Counted from the stretch's first letter, positions 1-5,047 are shown. The stretch: DNA of 5,071 nt from DASYAN01 sp036501345 (GCA_036501345.1 DASYAN010000136.1:1-5071); one strand, 5' to 3'. Numbers and translations are program-made. Notes: a model not told the origin generated them from the letters alone.

Positions 1-31
1 AACGAGCAATCGTTAGGAATATATTAATATT
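1..31 (+). other. Truncated CRISPR spacer or end of the leader
   Basis: These 31 bases precede the first visible repeat. They are slightly shorter than the 35-38 base spacers that follow, so they fit a spacer cut by the window edge. They are also AT-rich at their right end (ATATTAATATT), as a leader would be. The window alone cannot separate the two readings. Confidence 0.4.
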
Positions 32-435
32 GTGGAAAAGATGTGTGGGGCTCAGATGAGATTGAAACGAGTCGTTGTCATGGAAATACACGATCCACGG
101 ATGGTGGAAAAGATGTGTGGGGCTCAGATGAGATTGAAACCAGGATTAACAGGAAGTCAGGTCAATGCCCTCGTTCAAGTGGAAAAGATGTGTGGGGCTC
201 AGATGAGATTGAAACTCTTGATAGCTGTGATACCGATCGCTTTGTTTACTCGTGGAAAAGATGTGTGGGGCTCAGATGAGATTGAAACTCAACGTTTTGC
301 ATGATCGTCGATCAGGTCAACATGATGGAAAAGATGTGTGGGGCTCAGATGAGATTGAAACCCTGATGAGATTACACCAGCATACCTGCAAAAGCATGGT
401 GGAAAAGATGTGTGGGGCTCAGATGAGATTGAAAC
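32..435 (+). CRISPR. CRISPR array, six 37-bp repeats, five spacers
   Basis: Six repeats of 37 bp lie at 32-68, 104-140, 179-215, 252-288, 325-361 and 399-435. Each starts GTGGAAAAG and ends ATTGAAAC. All are identical except the fifth, whose first base is A instead of G. Spacers are 35, 38, 36, 36 and 37 bp and unrelated overall. The ATTGAAAC end matches the 3' end that gives the 8-nt crRNA 5' handle in many type I and type III systems, so transcription on the plus strand with the leader to the left is the likely orientation. The repeat has little dyad symmetry (only CTC-AGAT-GAG), which suits systems with weakly structured repeats. No cas gene lies in the window, so the subtype cannot be assigned. 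The right-hand repeat is intact and no further copy directly follows it, so 435 is the array end on this side; the left end is probably outside the window. Short reading frames across the array are repeat translations, not genes. Confidence 0.97.
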
Positions 436-570
436 AGTGCAAAATCAATTCTTGCTGAACTTGACAGCTTCGCGCCCGTTAAATGCCAACAGTCTTGTTC
501 TATGAGTGGAAACTTGACTGAGTATGAACATTCTCCAGCAAGTTTTCTCCGACAAGATACAGGCAAGCTC

Positions 571-602
571 GGCTCTCATTCTAGCTCTGAGCCTCCTTTT
601 TC
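571..602 (+). terminator. Weak candidate terminator downstream of the CRISPR array
   Basis: GGCTC (571-575) can pair with GAGCC (589-593), and TCCTTTTTC follows. A transcript of the array on the plus strand would reach it about 140 bases after the last repeat. The stem is only 5 bp with a 13-base loop, so this is weak. The rest of 436-670 shows no gene. Confidence 0.25.
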
Positions 603-637
603 ATCCAAAGTGTTCGGCTTTGCTCGTTTTTCTGGCT

Positions 638-659
638 GGCCTCCTTGTGGTAAGGAGCC
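638..659 (-). terminator. Hairpin just past the PIG-V-like gene stop
   Basis: CTCCTT (641-646) pairs with AAGGAG (652-657) around a 5-base loop. GG/CC (638-639, 658-659) can extend the stem past one bulged base. It lies 12 bases beyond the stop codon of the minus-strand glycosyltransferase gene. There is no U-tract on the minus-strand side, so it is not a standard intrinsic terminator; it might protect the 3' end or be incidental. Confidence 0.25.
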
Positions 660-670
660 AAATGATCCCT

Positions 671-1906
671 CTATGCTATCCAATGCCCGGTGACAAATAG
701 CATGATATTCACTGCTAGTAGGATGAGGAAACACAGCACAAGTGGCACAAGAACGGCAAGCCTTGTCTTGCTCCACTGGGCATAGAGCATAAACAAGGGG
801 AAGGCCACCATCATGAAGCGAGGATAACAGCGTGCCGGATTCGAGGCAATGGCATAGGTACTGATTGAGAAGATGGCCATTGCCAGCGAGAAGAGCCAGT
901 AATGCAGGGAAAGGCGCTTCCGGCTCAGCAAGAGGGCACTTATAGGTCCAATCGAAAAGACCATATCCATGATGTCAGTGTACGTCTCATCGGTCTTGAG
1001 TTTGATCGTCGTGAGCACCTTCAGATCTAAGTACAATCCATATCCCGGCACTGAGATATGGCGGTTCCAGCTCTCCTCTGCTGTGCGAAAAATGAAAGGG
1101 TCGTGCCAGATGCGATACAGATAGACCATATAGATGCCCAATCCTACTGGGATGATCATGGCTGGCAACGCTGTCAGGATCATCTCCCTCCAAGGCAGGA
1201 TAAGCTTTCTCCACTGCGGCCAAAAACGCTGAATATAGAGTATGAGAAAGGGGATACCAATCACTTCCCCCGCGACACGCGTCAATAACAGCAGTGCCGC
1301 GCAAATACCTGCCAACCACCAATGCGAACGCTGGAGAAAGAAGAAGACTGCCACTGTGAGCAGTAAAAAGAGGGATTCTGTATAGCCAGCGAACAGGAAT
1401 ATGCTGTAGGGATAGAGGGCCAGGAAAAGCACCGTCAGCCGTGCCACCTTTGTCCCCAACTCGTTCTCCGTAAGCGCATAGCACAGCATCATAGTGCTGT
1501 AGCAGCAGACGTTCGCTAGGATCATCCCCGCAAAGTAGTACGTTGCCTCAACGCCCGACGTACTAGTTGGCTGAAGCATCAGGCGCAAGATGTCGCCCGT
1601 GCCACGCTGAAGTAGAGGGAACAGTGGAAGAAAAGCTCTAGAACCTTTATCGTGCTGATAACCATAGGTAGCAATGTTCGTCAGATGAACTGCGTCCCAC
1701 CGCCACCATGCGTACAGGTAACTCCATAGATCATGTGCTCGGTAGTGGGCATCGACCACATCAGGCACATAGATGAGTTTGGAATACTGGCTGAAGAGAG
1801 CAATAGAGGCGATGGTCACAAGCACAATACCAAGGCGACTAAGTACAAAGATGAGAGTGACTTCTTGCCACCAAGAGTTATATGTTGGCAGCCATTTAGT
1901 AAACAT
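671..1906 (-). CDS. PIG-V-like integral membrane mannosyltransferase
   Basis: This 411-residue, very hydrophobic protein resembles the PIG-V (GPI mannosyltransferase 2-like) family of GT-C glycosyltransferases, which move sugars from a polyprenyl-phosphate donor on the outer face of the membrane. Visible hallmarks: a first membrane helix at about 18-40; WWRWDAVHL at 67-75 with Asp71, matching the family's R-[WY]-D motif in the first external loop, followed by IATYGY (78-83); AFLPLFPLL at 91-99; the helix pair with YPYSIFLFAGYTESLF at 165-180; LLTR at 207-210; and a C-terminal NPARCYPRFMMVAFPLF segment (356-371), as usual in this family. About ten helices are likely, and the length is normal. 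The chosen ATG has GAGGA a few bases upstream on the minus strand. No partner gene is adjacent, so it appears monocistronic. The bacterial substrate is unknown; transfer to a cell-envelope lipid or protein is inference. The frame is certain, the family likely. Confidence 0.9.
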   Translation of the reverse strand: MFTKWLPTYNSWWQEVTLIFVLSRLGIVLVTIASIALFSQYSKLIYVPDVVDAHYRAHDLWSYLYAWWRWDAVHLTNIATYGYQHDKGSRAFLPLFPLLQRGTGDILRLMLQPTSTSGVEATYYFAGMILANVCCYSTMMLCYALTENELGTKVARLTVLFLALYPYSIFLFAGYTESLFLLLTVAVFFFLQRSHWWLAGICAALLLLTRVAGEVIGIPFLILYIQRFWPQWRKLILPWREMILTALPAMIIPVGLGIYMVYLYRIWHDPFIFRTAEESWNRHISVPGYGLYLDLKVLTTIKLKTDETYTDIMDMVFSIGPISALLLSRKRLSLHYWLFSLAMAIFSISTYAIASNPARCYPRFMMVAFPLFMLYAQWSKTRLAVLVPLVLCFLILLAVNIMLFVTGHWIA

Positions 1907-1950
1907 CTGTCCTCATTGCCTTCTACTCGTATTTTTACTTCTGTGCATCT

Positions 1951-1983
1951 ATTTTATAGACGTACTTCATTCATAAATGTAAC
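1951..1983 (-). promoter_or_regulatory. Candidate promoter of the PIG-V-like gene
   Basis: On the minus strand a -35-like GTTACA (1978-1983) precedes TATAAAAT (1951-1958), about 45 bases before the start codon. The spacing to TATAAA is 19 bases, longer than ideal, and the -35 matches consensus at only four of six positions. It is the best candidate in this upstream region. Confidence 0.3.
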
Positions 1984-2018
1984 ACGAGTTCCCTGAAAAC
2001 TATGTCTGAGTGGTCTGT

Positions 2019-2070
2019 ACTTGGCCTATCAAACCCAGTCGAGGCAATGATATTGGAAGAAAGGCCAAGT
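2019..2070. repeat. 9-bp perfect inverted repeat, 34-base gap
   Basis: ACTTGGCCT at 2019-2027 is exactly complementary to AGGCCAAGT at 2062-2070. There is no T-run after either arm, so it is not a standard terminator. It could be a looped operator or chance. Confidence 0.35.
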
Positions 2071-2196
2071 GTTGTCTATGGCTACTCCTCGTGTCGCTCT
2101 ACCCTGCGAGGTGAGGACAAAGCTCTTATTCTTAGCGTACAATTTTCATGTTTTGATACGCTGACCCCTTTCTGGTTTTCTATATCGCACCCCCTT

Positions 2197-2233
2197 GTGG
2201 AAAAGGAGTGTGGGGCTCAGATAAGATTAAAAC
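2197..2233 (+). repeat. Solitary degenerate CRISPR repeat A
   Basis: This 37-bp segment matches the array repeat at 33 of 37 positions, in the same orientation, with differences at repeat positions 10 (A to G), 11 (T to A), 27 (G to A) and 33 (G to A). The 5' GTGGAAAAG and the central GTGTGGGGCTCAGAT are intact. No second repeat occurs within one spacer length on either side, so it is not part of a normal array. It could be a fossil of an older array or a dispersed copy. Confidence 0.88.
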
Positions 2234-2250
2234 ATCGAGCAGGTGGTAAA

Positions 2251-2292
2251 TAAGGTGACAAGTGAGCAGGTTTTAAGGTGACGAGTGAGTAG
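2251..2292. repeat. Two-copy 23-bp tandem repeat
   Basis: TAAGGTGACAAGTGAGCAG (2251-2269) recurs as TAAGGTGACGAGTGAGTAG (2274-2292), 17 of 19 positions identical, with a 23-base period. It begins 18 bases after solitary CRISPR repeat A. No function is evident. Confidence 0.65.
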
Positions 2293-2396
2293 CACAACCA
2301 TTGATTGTTCGAGAAACCACATCCCATCTAGCTTCATCCATCAATATCTTGTAAATTGGCTGCTTTGGGAAGAGTTGTAATGGAATGGCTCTGGGA

Positions 2397-2450
2397 GAAA
2401 CCTCGCCATGACCCTGGCAACACCGACATGCAGTATCCTTTGCAAAAAAA
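2397..2450 (-). repeat. Left arm of 54-bp imperfect inverted repeat
   Basis: Read inward from GAAACCTCGCCA to TCCTTTGCAAAAAA, this arm matches the reverse complement of 3173-3226 at 45 of 54 positions. Weaker similarity (GGCT...) continues outward for about 10 more bases. The two arms bracket the methyltransferase pseudogene, in the geometry of terminal inverted repeats of a non-autonomous element or of two copies of a dispersed intergenic repeat. No transposase lies between them. Confidence 0.75.
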
Positions 2451-2551
2451 TCTTGCTCGAACCAAGAAAGATCGCGTAAGATAGAAGAACAGTGTGTGCT
2501 GTCCTGTGGCGCGTCCGTGCGTTGCTGTACACGGGAGTTTCAGGAAAAAAG

Positions 2552-3161
2552 ATGTGGAACATGCAACCGCTTTTCGTTCATAATCGTCTGTTGCTGAGTG
2601 TCTGGCTGGCGAGGCTTCTCATCTGGAGAGTGATGGAAGCAAGCGTGGATATCAGGACGTTCAAACGTCTCCGTGCTGGCATCCAGCACCAGGATAAAGG
2701 ATCGCACATGGTCCTCTTTTGCCTTAGCGTGTTCGGTATTCTTCTCGGCCTGCTGCTGGCTTTTAAGCTCCAGGTCTTTGCGATCACCAGTGCACGCGTG
2801 TTCCTCTTCTAGTTGGGCATTCTCCTGATCTACGCGGGAATGGCGTTGCGTTTCTACGCCATTACCGTGCTCGGTGCCTTCTTCACGACGACGGTGGCCG
2901 TCGCAGCCGAGCAGACGGTGATCGAAGCGGGAACCCTACCGACTCATTCGGCATCCCTCCTATACCGACTTTCTCATCATCTTGCTCGGATTTGGACTCA
3001 GCTTGACGAACTGGTTGAGTCTGCTTGTCATCATGGGATGTGCGCTGATTGGCTTGAGCTACCGTATCCGTGTGGAAGAGCGCGTCCTCCAAGAACATCT
3101 GGGCCAGCGGTATCAGGAATATATGCGGCACACGAAACGGCTCATCCCCTTTGTGCTGTAA
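2552..3161 (+). pseudogene. ICMT-like methyltransferase pseudogene (amber plus frameshift)
   Basis: The repaired product would be 202 residues and resembles the isoprenylcysteine carboxyl methyltransferase (ICMT)/phospholipid methyltransferase superfamily: small membrane enzymes that use S-adenosylmethionine. The proposed start is the ATG with AGGA six bases upstream; an in-frame ATG three codons on (2561) is an alternative. Membrane helices fall at about 10-27, 53-79 and 86-107. The C-terminal cofactor signature is preserved: GPYRLIRHPSYT (127-138), then RIRVEERVL (171-179) and RYQEYMRHTKRLIPF (186-200). Two lesions break it. TAG at 2810-2812 replaces codon 87, where an LFWLG-type Trp (TGG) would fit. 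One extra A at 2932/2933, in GCGGGAACCC, shifts the frame just before the Pro-Tyr-Arg of the signature; reading resumes at 2934 and ends at TAA 3159-3161. Everything else is intact, so inactivation looks recent, or one lesion could be a sequencing error. Confidence 0.88.
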
Positions 3162-3172
3162 CGGAAGACCAT

Positions 3173-3226
3173 GTTTTTTGCAAAGGACATTCCACGTTGG
3201 TGTTACCAAGGTCTTGGCGAGGTTTC
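3173..3226 (+). repeat. Right arm of 54-bp imperfect inverted repeat
   Basis: This arm starts 12 bases after the pseudogene stop and is the 83%-identical reverse complement of 2397-2450. It contains TTTTTTGCAAAGGA, GGTGTTACCA and TTGGCGAGGTTTC. Differences between the arms do not favour third codon positions in the frame both share (FLQR..HVGV..V.ARF), so a coding origin is not supported. Confidence 0.75.
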
Positions 3227-3272
3227 CTCTGGGAAGCCTACATGCGTTGAACCAGTGCCTCTTCCGAGGATG

Positions 3273-3488
3273 TCATTGCTGGTGGCGGTTCAACCCCCAA
3301 CGCTTTGGTGGCGGATAGACGTATCGGGCAATCGTCGTCGACACCCAGCCGATACAGTAGCCGCCAAAGACCAACAGGATGGGCCGCATACTCTCGCCGC
3401 CCCTGATCGTCAGTGTGAGTAGGAGAACAATTGCCCAAACGATGGCGAGGCCAGCGCTGTAGATCCAAAAGTTTCTGAATCGAAGCAT
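3273..3488 (-). CDS. Small two-helix membrane protein, 71 residues
   Basis: The protein begins MLRFRNFWIY, has a hydrophobic helix at about 8-28, a short loop with RGGES (29-33), a second helix at about 36-58, and a basic, proline-rich tail containing YVYPPPKRWG (56-65). The positive N-terminus and tail suggest both ends are cytoplasmic. I do not recognise a named family; it reads like a conserved small hypothetical protein. Support for a real gene: AGGGG seven bases before the ATG, with AGGAA just upstream, and a good promoter about 50 bases further out. It converges with the methyltransferase pseudogene, with about 110 bases between the stops that hold the right inverted-repeat arm. No function can be assigned. 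Confidence 0.75.
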   Translation of the reverse strand: MLRFRNFWIYSAGLAIVWAIVLLLTLTIRGGESMRPILLVFGGYCIGWVSTTIARYVYPPPKRWGLNRHQQ

Positions 3489-3537
3489 CTTATGCCCCTG
3501 TTCCTTTCAAATGACACAATTTACAACTTCTGGAGAG

Positions 3538-3567
3538 AGTATACCAGATGGGAAGCGTTTTTGCCAT
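3538..3567 (-). promoter_or_regulatory. Extended -10 promoter of the 71-residue gene
   Basis: On the minus strand the -10 hexamer TATACT (3538-3543) is preceded by TGG, giving an extended TGn -10. A -35-like ATGGCA (3562-3567, four of six consensus bases) lies 18 bases upstream. Initiation near 3531 would leave a leader of roughly 43 bases that includes the ribosome binding site. Confidence 0.6.
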
Positions 3568-3582
3568 GCGGATATATCCGCA
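3567..3582. promoter_or_regulatory. Perfect 16-bp palindrome, candidate operator
   Basis: TGCGGATATATCCGCA is exactly self-complementary and touches the upstream edge of the -35 of the minus-strand promoter. That position suits the site of a dimeric regulator, activator or repressor. No regulator gene is nearby, so the binding protein is unknown. Confidence 0.55.
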
Positions 3583-3602
3583 GTGCTCACTCTTCACCTT
3601 AT

Positions 3603-3627
3603 TTACCAGCAGGGCGTTGGCGAGGTT
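3603..3627 (+). repeat. Possible third, partial copy of the inverted-repeat arm
   Basis: TTACCA (3603-3608) and TTGGCGAGGTT (3617-3627) occur in the same order as in the arm at 3173-3226 (3203-3208 and 3214-3224), but with three extra bases between them. It lies 12 bases before solitary CRISPR repeat B. The similarity is short and could be chance. Confidence 0.3.
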
Positions 3628-3639
3628 CAACTGTCCTTT

Positions 3640-3676
3640 GTGGAAAAGAAGTGTGGTGCTCAGAAGAGGTTGAAAC
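3640..3676 (+). repeat. Solitary degenerate CRISPR repeat B
   Basis: This 37-bp segment matches the array repeat at 33 of 37 positions, same orientation, with differences at positions 11 (T to A), 18 (G to T), 26 (T to A) and 30 (A to G). The GTGGAAAAG start and TTGAAAC end are intact. Only the position 11 change is shared with solitary copy A. No neighbouring repeat lies within a spacer length. Confidence 0.88.
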
Positions 3677-3780
3677 AAAATGTGCATGACAGCATACACC
3701 AGCTTACATACGGGTTCTCTCGGGTAGCAGGTAGACATCACTGTGCCTTTTAGACTGCTTGTTCACCAGAATAAATTTGA

Positions 3781-3850
3781 TTGACGACATTACAACTATT
3801 TAAATAAACAATCATAAGATTTTATCAACTTTTTACTAGCATTAAATAAT
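3781..3850 (+). promoter_or_regulatory. AT-rich candidate promoter region for the 53-residue gene
   Basis: Two overlapping possibilities are visible: TTGACG (3781-3786), 16 bases, AATAAA (3803-3808); and TTATCA (3822-3827), 17 bases, AATAAT (3845-3850). The whole stretch 3760-3945 is markedly AT-rich compared with its surroundings, which raises the chance of false promoter matches. Confidence 0.3.
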
Positions 3851-3893
3851 CAGTTAATAGAAGGTTAATATATTTCTGTTTTAATAAGAGTAG

Positions 3894-3905
3894 TACTTAT
3901 AAGTA
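3894..3905. promoter_or_regulatory. Perfect 12-bp palindrome upstream of the 53-residue gene
   Basis: TACTTATAAGTA lies 42 bases before the ATG at 3948, between the candidate promoters and the ribosome binding site. It could be an operator, but AT-rich palindromes of this size arise easily by chance in such sequence. Confidence 0.35.
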
Positions 3906-3947
3906 TGTAAACGTTTCTTCTGTTTAAAATTCAAAAGGAGTCTAATA

Positions 3948-4109
3948 ATGTCTGGACTTAAAAGAAATTCTAGAAAAGGTGATAGTAGATTGTTTAGGCG
4001 CAGTTCGACTAGCTTTGATAAGAGCGCAGACATCGCTGTTTTAGATGTAGCTAGGTCAACGCTTCCCGAGAAGCATAAGAAGGCTGAAGGTACAGGGAAA
4101 AGAGGGTAA
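3948..4109 (+). CDS. Basic 53-residue protein of unknown function
   Basis: The product starts MSGLKRNSRKGDSRLFRRSS and ends AEGTGKRG. Seven of its first 18 residues are Lys or Arg; there is no cysteine, signal peptide or membrane helix. The middle (FDKSADIAVLDVA, 23-35) could form a short amphipathic helix, and the Lys-rich tail follows. I recognise no family. The case for a gene is translational: AAAAGGAG at 3933-3940 lies exactly seven bases before the ATG, and an AT-rich, promoter-like region precedes it. The same octamer AAAAGGAG recurs two bases after its stop, so a second small frame may be co-translated. Candidate roles such as a nucleic-acid-binding or precursor peptide are speculation. 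Confidence 0.6.
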   Translation: MSGLKRNSRKGDSRLFRRSSTSFDKSADIAVLDVARSTLPEKHKKAEGTGKRG

Positions 4110-4122
4110 GAAAAGGAGATAA

Positions 4123-4230
4123 TTGCGGTCCAGTTTTCCTTCACCGAGTTTGGAAGACACCTTGGTTATCGGTCCTGTTGGATTATCGGCGCAGTTTTTC
4201 AAGAGAGAGTATTGTCGACTGTGCCGATAA
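4123..4230 (+). CDS. Possible 35-residue TTG-start microprotein
   Basis: After the 53-residue gene, AAAAGGAG (4111-4118) precedes a TTG at 4123 that opens a 35-residue frame containing SLEDTLVIGPVGLSAQ and ending EYCRLCR. The gap between GGAG and the start is four bases, shorter than ideal. The stop codon lies inside the right arm of the 4183-4230 hairpin, so the sequence may be constrained by structure rather than protein. No family is recognised. The repeated Shine-Dalgarno octamer is the main argument. Confidence 0.25.
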   Translation: MRSSFPSPSLEDTLVIGPVGLSAQFFKREYCRLCR

Positions 4231-4275
4231 CTCAGCATTCTAGAGCAAAACTTGACCGATAAGCCAGGTTATTGG
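4166..4275. repeat. Cluster of five TTATCGG-type boxes with a 13-bp stem
   Basis: Boxes lie at 4166-4172 and 4183-4189 (plus), 4224-4230 and 4256-4262 (minus, CCGATAA), and 4269-4275 (plus, TTATTGG). The second and third extend into a stem, TTATCGGCGCAGT (4183-4195) with ACTGTGCCGATAA (4218-4230): 13 pairs counting one G-U, with a 22-base loop. The fourth and fifth form a 7-pair hairpin with a 6-base loop, also with one G-U pair. The spacing and alternating orientation suggest a multi-site operator or structured RNA leader; the function is unknown. Confidence 0.6.
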
Positions 4276-4442
4276 CACTGTGCAGGGATGCAAGTGATAC
4301 CGCCTGTGTAGGAAAAACCAGCTGAGCAAGGAGTGTAAGCAGGCACAAGTGGGTCTTGGATGTCGCTCTTTGTGGTCGTTCTCTTTAGAAAATGCAACAT
4401 CTTCTTTTGGAAGACAGTCTCATCTTTTACACCTAGAGCAGG

Positions 4443-4648
4443 GTGTGGCAACTGTGGAAAGTGTGATGTTTGCCAATATGATATTTCCACCTTGGGAAGG
4501 GTGTAACATCTGTAACAGCCATTACAAGTGTTACAATCGTTACAATTGTGATGTTTGCCAATTTGATATTCTCACCTTGGAAAGAGTATGACAACTGTGA
4601 CAGGTGTGATAGCTGTGGCAAGTGTGATAACCGTGACAACGGTAATAT
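4443..4648 (+). repeat. Two-level tandem array: 9-bp units in 85-bp modules
   Basis: Blocks of 9-bp units with consensus near (C/G)TGTnACAn occupy 4443-4469 (3 units), 4501-4554 (6 units) and 4586-4648 (7 units). Examples are CTGTAACAG, GTGTTACAA, CTGTGACAG and CCGTGACAA. The blocks are separated by two linkers of exactly 31 bp (4470-4500 and 4555-4585), both starting TTGCCAAT and containing CACCTTGG, identical at 25 of 31 positions. The period is therefore 85 bp: 54 bp of units plus 31 bp. The right half of a third linker is recognisable before the first block (ACACCTAGAGCAGG, to 4442). The core TGTnACA is itself palindromic. Units diverge substantially, so the array is old or under relaxed copying. 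Confidence 0.85.
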
Positions 4649-4821
4649 TCATATTCGGTGGGCTCGCATGGGACTGACCTGCCCTGTTTATGCCTGAGCA
4701 GAAGACTTGCTCCCCTCCTTTGAACAGTGGCAGGAACACCTTGAGGTCTGATAGGAGAAAGACTCAGCATGCAAAGAGATCCTGGGGATGAGAAGGACAG
4801 CACCTTCCTAATGTTATCTAG

Positions 4822-4857
4822 GAGAGTAACATCAATACAAGTATAAACTCTCTTTTT
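4822..4857 (+). terminator. Weak candidate intrinsic terminator
   Basis: GAGAGT (4822-4827) pairs with ACTCTC (4847-4852), followed directly by TTTTT (4853-4857). The 6-bp stem and 19-base loop make it weak. It would separate transcription crossing the repeat array from the gene that starts at 5048. Confidence 0.3.
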
Positions 4858-5047
4858 CGAGAAGTCAAGGGATTTGGGCGAGAGGGGTATGCGGAGAATT
4901 TTTGCAATGTCCCATCGCTCCCCCTCCTCAACGGGCGCAATGAATGACTCTGATGGGAAATTTTGTTGGGACAAGTGGACAAGAAAGCGAGGATCGAGTA
5001 AAGTCGAGAAAAGCGAAAGAGACGACCATTCACGAAGGAGGATGAGC

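Larger units (their letters stand above)
1907..2551. other. 645-bp gene-free region carrying several repeats
   Basis: This region lies between the divergent PIG-V-like gene and the methyltransferase pseudogene. No frame in it has a convincing ribosome binding site or recognisable protein. It holds a 9-bp inverted repeat, a solitary CRISPR repeat, a two-copy 23-bp tandem repeat and the left arm of a 54-bp inverted repeat, each listed separately. Confidence 0.7.
4110..5047. other. 938-bp region without a firm gene
   Basis: Apart from the doubtful 35-residue frame at 4123, no frame here is supported. A 169-codon minus-strand frame (4540-5049) lacks a ribosome binding site, overlaps the start of the next gene and translates the 9-bp repeats into His/Cys-rich triplets, so it is rejected. 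The region holds the TTATCGG cluster, the 9-bp/85-bp array and a weak terminator. I see no structure in 4290-4410 or 4860-5030. Confidence 0.65.

Noticed and set aside
216..251. Spacer 3 shares GATAGCTGTG with the 9-bp array near 4607-4616 (possible self-target)
   Set aside because: A 10-base match is expected by chance when about 180 spacer bases are compared with both strands of 5 kb.
362..398. Spacer 5 shares TACACCAGC and a near-match beyond with the sequence just after solitary repeat B (about 3694-3708)
   Set aside because: By rough count, 13 of 15 matching positions is about what chance gives in this search space; extension on both sides fails.
32..458. Overlapping short frames across the CRISPR array encoding repeated EKMCGAQMRLK-type peptides
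   Set aside because: They are translations of the 37-bp repeats in different frames; no ribosome binding site, and the spacers are unrelated.
987..1484. 165-codon minus-strand frame
   Set aside because: It lies wholly inside the well-supported PIG-V-like gene in another frame.
2002..2253. 83-codon plus-strand frame running into solitary CRISPR repeat A
   Set aside because: No ribosome binding site, no recognisable motif, and its C-terminal part is only the repeat translated.
2883..3209. 108-codon minus-strand frame opposite the methyltransferase pseudogene
   Set aside because: Antisense shadow; the plus strand carries the clear ICMT-family signature.
2197..3676. CreTA-like toxin-antitoxin RNA module built from the degenerate repeats
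   Set aside because: That arrangement needs two degenerate repeats flanking a spacer-length insert beside cas genes; here the copies are about 1.4 kb apart and no cas gene is present.
4551..4697. 48-codon plus-strand frame from ATG 4551 containing NCDRCDSCGKC, resembling a zinc-binding cluster
   Set aside because: The regular Cys spacing is forced by the 9-bp repeat and no ribosome binding site precedes the ATG.
4769..4846. 25-codon frame from ATG 4769 with AGGAG upstream
   Set aside because: The spacing of 11 bases is long, the product is tiny and nothing else supports it.
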